Shown piece after piece: positions 21,090 through 24,168 of a DNA stretch of 24,168 nucleotides. The translations under genes were made by a program, and so were the position numbers. The notes under the pieces are model-generated. The model saw only the letters and a list, made by a program, of their open reading frames with translations, had not been told where the DNA came from and searched no databases. The stretch covers positions 1 to 24,168 of the forward strand of contig JBFGAX010000042.1 in assembly GCA_041567895.1 (NCBI GenBank). The letters run 5' to 3'. Numbering within the stretch: position 1 is the stretch's first letter; each line of letters opens with the position of its first letter. Source of the stretch: JABDOU01 sp041567895 (GTDB taxonomy: Bacteria > Actinomycetota > Acidimicrobiia > Spongiisociales > SHLN01).

Positions 21090-22166
21090 GTGAACAGCAG
21101 CAACGGAATACCGGCCATGGTCATGCGCGGGGGCTCCTCCAAGGGTCTCTTCTTCCTCGCCGACGATTTGCCGTCCGGCGCTGAACGCGACGAGATCTTG
21201 ATGCAGGTCATGGGTACACCGGATGCCCGTCAGATAGATGGCATGGGCGGAGCCCACCCCCTCACCTCAAAGGTGGCCATCGTTGAACCATGCACCCACG
21301 GTTCGGCCGACGTGGATTACCTGTTCCTGCAGCTTGGAGTTCGCGAGGCGTTCGTCACGGACCGGCAGAACTGCGGCAATCTCCTGGCCGGAATAGGTCC
21401 GTTTGCAGTCGAGCGAAGCCTTCTGCGTCCGGAGAACGGAATCGTAGGAGTACGGGTTCATATGCTCAATACGGACGGCATCGCCAAGGCCACGTTCGAG
21501 GTGAAGGAAGGAAAACCGGTCTACGACGGAACAACCGCAATCTCCGGGGTTCCGGGTACGGCTGCAGCCATCCGTATCGAGTTCGAGGGGATCTCCGGAG
21601 GTTCGACCGGGTCCCTGCTCCCAACCGGCAACGTTGTGGATGATGTTCTAGGCGTGCCGGCCACGTTGATAGACAATGGCATGCCGGTGGTTGTCATGCA
21701 GGCCGACGATCTGGGCATCTCGGGATACGAGTCGTGTGATGAATTGGAATCTCACACGTCGCTGCGCGAGAGACTCGAAAAGATCAGGCTCGAAGCCGGT
21801 CCCATGATGAACCTCGGAGACGTGGCAAAGACCACGATCCCGAAACTCACGATGGTCGCTCCCCCTGCGCATGATGGCGACCTGTGCACCCGAACCTTCA
21901 TCCCGCATCGATGCCATCAGGCAATTGGTGTCCTGGGAGCGGTCTCGGTGGCCACCGCAGCCCTCATGCCGGGCTCTCCTGCCTCCGGCGTTCTGCGTGA
22001 GGGACGCGACTCGGATGTCGTCACGCTCGAGCATCCGTCCGGCACATTCGATGCGCTCGTGTCAATCACCATCGACGAAGCGGGAGAGCCATCGGTTGAG
22101 CGCTCCGGTATCGTTCGCACGGCCCGCAAGCTCATGGATGGGTTGGTTTACCCTCGCAGGTATTAG
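21090..22166 (+). CDS. ligU: 4-oxalomesaconate isomerase/tautomerase, PrpF family (LigU/GalD-like)
   Basis: This 358-residue PrpF-family protein has the diaminopimelate-epimerase-like double fold. Landmarks are PAMVMRGGSSKGLFFLADDLP at the N-terminus, GGAHPLTSKVAIVEP with Lys61, VTDRQNCGNLLAGIGPFAVE with Cys95, and PHRCHQAIGVLGAVSVATA in the second half. The Lys/Cys pair corresponds to the catalytic residues described for Sphingobium LigU, which moves the double bond of (4E)-oxalomesaconate. PrpF itself isomerises methylaconitate, and GalD tautomerises oxalomesaconate. The adjacent LigI-like gene, 4 nt downstream, is the reason to prefer an oxalomesaconate role. The GTG start at 21090 lacks a Shine-Dalgarno sequence; a CACAAT hexamer 6 nt upstream could be a -10 for a leaderless message, although coupling to the preceding gene (25-nt gap) is equally possible. 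Confidence 0.82.
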   Translation: MNSSNGIPAMVMRGGSSKGLFFLADDLPSGAERDEILMQVMGTPDARQIDGMGGAHPLTSKVAIVEPCTHGSADVDYLFLQLGVREAFVTDRQNCGNLLAGIGPFAVERSLLRPENGIVGVRVHMLNTDGIAKATFEVKEGKPVYDGTTAISGVPGTAAAIRIEFEGISGGSTGSLLPTGNVVDDVLGVPATLIDNGMPVVVMQADDLGISGYESCDELESHTSLRERLEKIRLEAGPMMNLGDVAKTTIPKLTMVAPPAHDGDLCTRTFIPHRCHQAIGVLGAVSVATAALMPGSPASGVLREGRDSDVVTLEHPSGTFDALVSITIDEAGEPSVERSGIVRTARKLMDGLVYPRRY

Positions 22167-22170
22167 CGCT

Positions 22171-23052
22171 ATGGAACTCGAACGAACAATCGCTCCACCT
22201 GTGCGAGAACCCCATCCTCCGACCCGGTTCACACCACCCGCCAATGCTTGCAACGGCCATTGTCACGTCTTTGGGCCGGCCAATCAATTCCCGTTTGCCG
22301 CCGACCGCACATACACGCCACCGGACTCGGGGTTCGCAGAATTCCAGAAACACCAGGACCGACTCGGGCTCACGAGGGCCATCCTCGTCCAAGCATCATG
22401 TCACGGGACTGACAACTCGGCGATGATCGACGCCCTCGAGCGCGGCGGAGGCAAATACGCGGGCGTCGCTCTCATCGATGACTCGCACACCGACGATGAC
22501 CTCGCAGCGTTCCATACAGCGGGCATTCGCGGCATCCGCTTCAACTTCGTGCAACACCTGGGCGGAGCTCCCGATCCGACGTTCTTCTGGCGACAGGTAG
22601 AACGAATTGCTCCTCTCGGCTGGCACATCGAACTGCATTTCGATGCCAGGGATCTCTCTTCGAACGCCGATTTGTTCGAGCGTCTGCCTGTCCCGTACAT
22701 CATCGATGCCATGGGTCGGGTCGATGCGACGGCAGGCCTCGAACAGGAGCCGTTCCGGTACCTTCTGAACATGTTGCGGACCGACGAGAAGGCATGGGTG
22801 AAGGTTTCAGGGGCGGAGCGTATCACTGCCGATGGAACGCCGCCGTATGACGATGTAGTTCCTTACGCCCGGGCCCTGATCCAAGCCGCACCAGATCGCA
22901 CACTCTGGGGCACAGACTGGCCGCATCCAAATGTTCGCCACATGCCCGATGACGGCGACCTCATCGACCTCCTGGCCGACCACGCCCCTGACGAGGAGGA
23001 CCGCAACCGGATTCTCGTCGACAACCCGGAGCGGCTGTACGACTTCAGCTGA
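22171..23052 (+). CDS. ligI: 2-pyrone-4,6-dicarboxylate lactonase-like amidohydrolase (LigI family)
   Basis: This 293-residue protein, the same length as Sphingobium LigI, has the LigI-type N-terminus NACNGHCHVFGPANQFPFA (His30 and His32). VQASCHG, GIRGIRFNFV, and the terminal LWGTDWPHPN with the catalytic Asp249 are also present. It is an amidohydrolase-superfamily TIM barrel that hydrolyses 2-pyrone-4,6-dicarboxylate to oxalomesaconate in the protocatechuate 4,5-cleavage route. Three positions that I recall as active-site residues in LigI differ here: the His after the conserved Asp is Ala180 (IIDAMGR), and two others are His156 and His129. Substrate preference may therefore be altered, or PDC may be handled differently. 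The ATG lies 4 nt after the LigU-like stop; the longer reading frame back to 21871 is a shadow of that gene. It overlaps the convergent LigC-like gene by 8 nt. Confidence 0.78.
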   Translation: MELERTIAPPVREPHPPTRFTPPANACNGHCHVFGPANQFPFAADRTYTPPDSGFAEFQKHQDRLGLTRAILVQASCHGTDNSAMIDALERGGGKYAGVALIDDSHTDDDLAAFHTAGIRGIRFNFVQHLGGAPDPTFFWRQVERIAPLGWHIELHFDARDLSSNADLFERLPVPYIIDAMGRVDATAGLEQEPFRYLLNMLRTDEKAWVKVSGAERITADGTPPYDDVVPYARALIQAAPDRTLWGTDWPHPNVRHMPDDGDLIDLLADHAPDEEDRNRILVDNPERLYDFS

Positions 23053-23995
23053 CGGGATTCAAGGTCTGTTCGAGTCTGTCGAGTGTCTTCATGGTGCCCA
23101 GTGCCTGGGACACACTGGCATTGGGCTCCCGGCCATCCCGGATGGCGTTGAAGAACTCTGCATCCTGCAACTCGATGCCATCCATGGAAGGGGCGACACC
23201 CGTGAGATCCACGGCCTCGCCGCTCCCGTTTTCGAGATCGTCGTAACGAGCGATGTAGGTGCCGGTGTCGCCGATATAGCGAAACCACGAACCGAGCAGC
23301 CCTTCGTTATTGAAGGACATCGCGAGCGTGCAGATAGCCCCGCTCGGCATGCCTAACCCAACCGTCATGTCCATGGCGATCCCGAGCTCGGGATGCAGCG
23401 GCCCTTGTTGGGCCCATACTCGACTGGGTAGTTCGCCGGTTTGGTACTGGAAGAGGTCGACGGTATGGCATGCGTGATGCCAGAGAAGGTGGTCGGTCCA
23501 CGTGCGTGGTTGTCCAAGAGCGTTCTTGTTCTCTCTCCGAAAAAAGAACGACTGAACGACAAAGTGCTGGATCGAGAACCGTCCGGCGGCTATCTGATTC
23601 CTTATCCATTGATGGCTCGGATTGAAGCGGCGGGTGTGACAGACCATCGCAACCAGCCCGCTCTTCTGCTGGGCAGCGACCAGCGCTTCGGAGTCGGCGA
23701 GACTGTCGGCCATCGGGATCTCAACCAGGGTGTGTAGGCCTGCCTCGAGAGCCGAAATTGCCTGCGATGCGTGTAACGGAGTCGGAGTCGTCAGGATCAC
23801 GGCCTCGACACCAGGACGTTGAAAGGCTTCATCCAGCTCGAGCGTCCAATGCGGAATATCGAACTCGGCTGCGAAATCGGCAGTATTGGCTTCGTCACCG
23901 CCTGCGACACTCACAACTTCAACCTCATCGATACGCGCCAGAGCTGCCATGTGTTTGCGCGCAATGGCACCTTCGCCGGCAAGAACGACCTTCAT
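23045..23995 (-). CDS. ligC: 4-carboxy-2-hydroxymuconate-6-semialdehyde dehydrogenase-like (Gfo/Idh/MocA family, LigC)
   Basis: This 316-residue Gfo/Idh/MocA protein is about the length of LigC (315). The N-terminal Rossmann domain opens MKVVLAGEGAIARKH. The EKP motif of most family members is EIP (VEIPMADS, residues 91-98), as I recall for LigC. HTRRFNPSHQW, FFFRRENKNALGQPRTWTDH, LLWHHACHTVDLFQYQTGE, GPLHPELGIAMDMTVGLG and IELQDAEFFNAIRDGREPN are also strongly LigC-like. It oxidises the hemiacetal of the semialdehyde, with NAD(P), to 2-pyrone-4,6-dicarboxylate. ATG 23995 has an AGGAG site directly upstream, so the longer frame to 24157 is rejected. It follows the pobA stop by 17 nt in one minus-strand operon and converges on ligI with an 8-nt overlap. 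Confidence 0.87.
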   Translation of the reverse strand: MKVVLAGEGAIARKHMAALARIDEVEVVSVAGGDEANTADFAAEFDIPHWTLELDEAFQRPGVEAVILTTPTPLHASQAISALEAGLHTLVEIPMADSLADSEALVAAQQKSGLVAMVCHTRRFNPSHQWIRNQIAAGRFSIQHFVVQSFFFRRENKNALGQPRTWTDHLLWHHACHTVDLFQYQTGELPSRVWAQQGPLHPELGIAMDMTVGLGMPSGAICTLAMSFNNEGLLGSWFRYIGDTGTYIARYDDLENGSGEAVDLTGVAPSMDGIELQDAEFFNAIRDGREPNASVSQALGTMKTLDRLEQTLNPVS

Positions 23996-24012
23996 TTCTC
24001 CTCCTCCCCTCG

Positions 24013-24168
24013 CTAGAGCGGCAAACCCGCGTACTGTTCGGCCGCTGCGGCCATATAGGCATCCGAGGTGGAAAGGTAATCGAGCTCCGACTCCTGGATC
24101 CTCTGGCCGAACTCTCCCTGATCCGGAAAACGATGCAGTGTGGTGGTGAGCCACCACGAGAATCGGAC
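24013..24168 (-). CDS. pobA: 4-hydroxybenzoate 3-monooxygenase, C-terminal 51 residues (runs off right edge)
   Basis: The minus-strand frame ending at TAG 24015-24013 is open to the window edge. Its sequence FSWWLTTTLHRFPD, then FGQRIQESELDYLSTSDA and ending AEQYAGLPL, matches the C-terminus of PobA (p-hydroxybenzoate hydroxylase), whose tail reads LHRFPD...FSQRIQQTELEYY...AENYVGLPY. PobA is a FAD-dependent single-component monooxygenase that converts 4-hydroxybenzoate to protocatechuate with NAD(P)H and O2. It lies 17 nt upstream of ligC on the same strand, so its product would feed the same route. Nothing can be said about its start, promoter or N-terminal FAD domain, which lie beyond the window. 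Confidence 0.88.
   Translation of the reverse strand, partial: VRFSWWLTTTLHRFPDQGEFGQRIQESELDYLSTSDAYMAAAAEQYAGLPL

Noticed and set aside
21871..22170. In-frame 100-residue extension of the LigI-like protein
   Set aside because: It lies inside the LigU-like gene in another frame; family similarity begins only after ATG 22171 and the resulting 293 residues match LigI length.
23996..24157. 54-residue N-terminal extension of the LigC-like protein
   Set aside because: It overlaps the PobA C-terminus in another frame, while ATG 23995 has a ribosome site and begins the Rossmann motif.

Overview
The window looks like a chromosomal segment from a high-GC, gene-dense actinobacterium, possibly an uncultured acidimicrobial lineage. 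I infer this from the many GTG/TTG starts, two F420-type luciferase-like oxidoreductases, apparent leaderless promoters (TANNNT hexamer 6-7 nt before a start codon), a SigB/SigF-type stress promoter and the protein flavour. No rRNA, tRNA, CRISPR array, transposase or phage gene is visible. Coding density is very high, with many 4-12 nt overlaps and stop codons that abut or overlap.

Layout. (1) 1-1142, minus: an IclR regulator whose stop overlaps the GTG start of a polar-amino-acid-type ABC substrate-binding lipoprotein that runs off the left edge. (2) 1332-4296, plus: a TMADH/2,4-dienoyl-CoA-reductase-type flavin/iron-sulfur oxidoreductase overlapping an NAD-dependent epimerase/dehydratase. 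(3) 4312-11893, minus: a catabolic acyl-CoA cluster. In transcription order it holds an SDR-like protein without catalytic residues, a SauS-like CoA-acylating aldehyde dehydrogenase, 3-hydroxyacyl-CoA dehydrogenase, thiolase, acyl-CoA dehydrogenase and an ADP-forming acyl-CoA synthetase. No enoyl-CoA hydratase is in the window. (4) 11983-16940: a canonical SDR, a SnoaL/NTF2-like protein, two tandem Asp/Glu/hydantoin-racemase-fold proteins lacking the usual catalytic cysteines, a fumarate-reductase-type flavoprotein and an LLM oxidoreductase.

(5) 17060-19225: a DoxX-like membrane protein, a Rieske ferredoxin-like protein and a stress-type cassette. The cassette is a four-helix membrane protein, a 19-residue hydrophobic peptide and a PRC-barrel protein, preceded by a SigB/SigF-like promoter and followed by a 105-nt nested inverted repeat that would fold best as plus-strand RNA. 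(6) 19329-24168: an aromatic-acid block. On plus are an LLM oxidoreductase, a Clp-N/RidA fusion protein, an oxalomesaconate isomerase (LigU/PrpF family) and a LigI-like 2-pyrone-4,6-dicarboxylate lactonase. Converging on minus are a LigC-like dehydrogenase and, upstream of it, the C-terminus of 4-hydroxybenzoate 3-monooxygenase (PobA).

How the genes work together. The right end reads as the protocatechuate 4,5-cleavage (Lig) route: 4-hydroxybenzoate to protocatechuate (PobA), ring cleavage by LigAB (not in the window), semialdehyde to PDC (LigC), PDC to oxalomesaconate (LigI), isomerisation (LigU). The acyl-CoA block would activate and beta-oxidise a carboxylic acid or an aldehyde-derived acyl group. 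A link between the two, such as side-chain shortening of an aromatic acid, is inference from proximity only. The most unusual single gene is the Clp-N/RidA fusion at 20195-21064.
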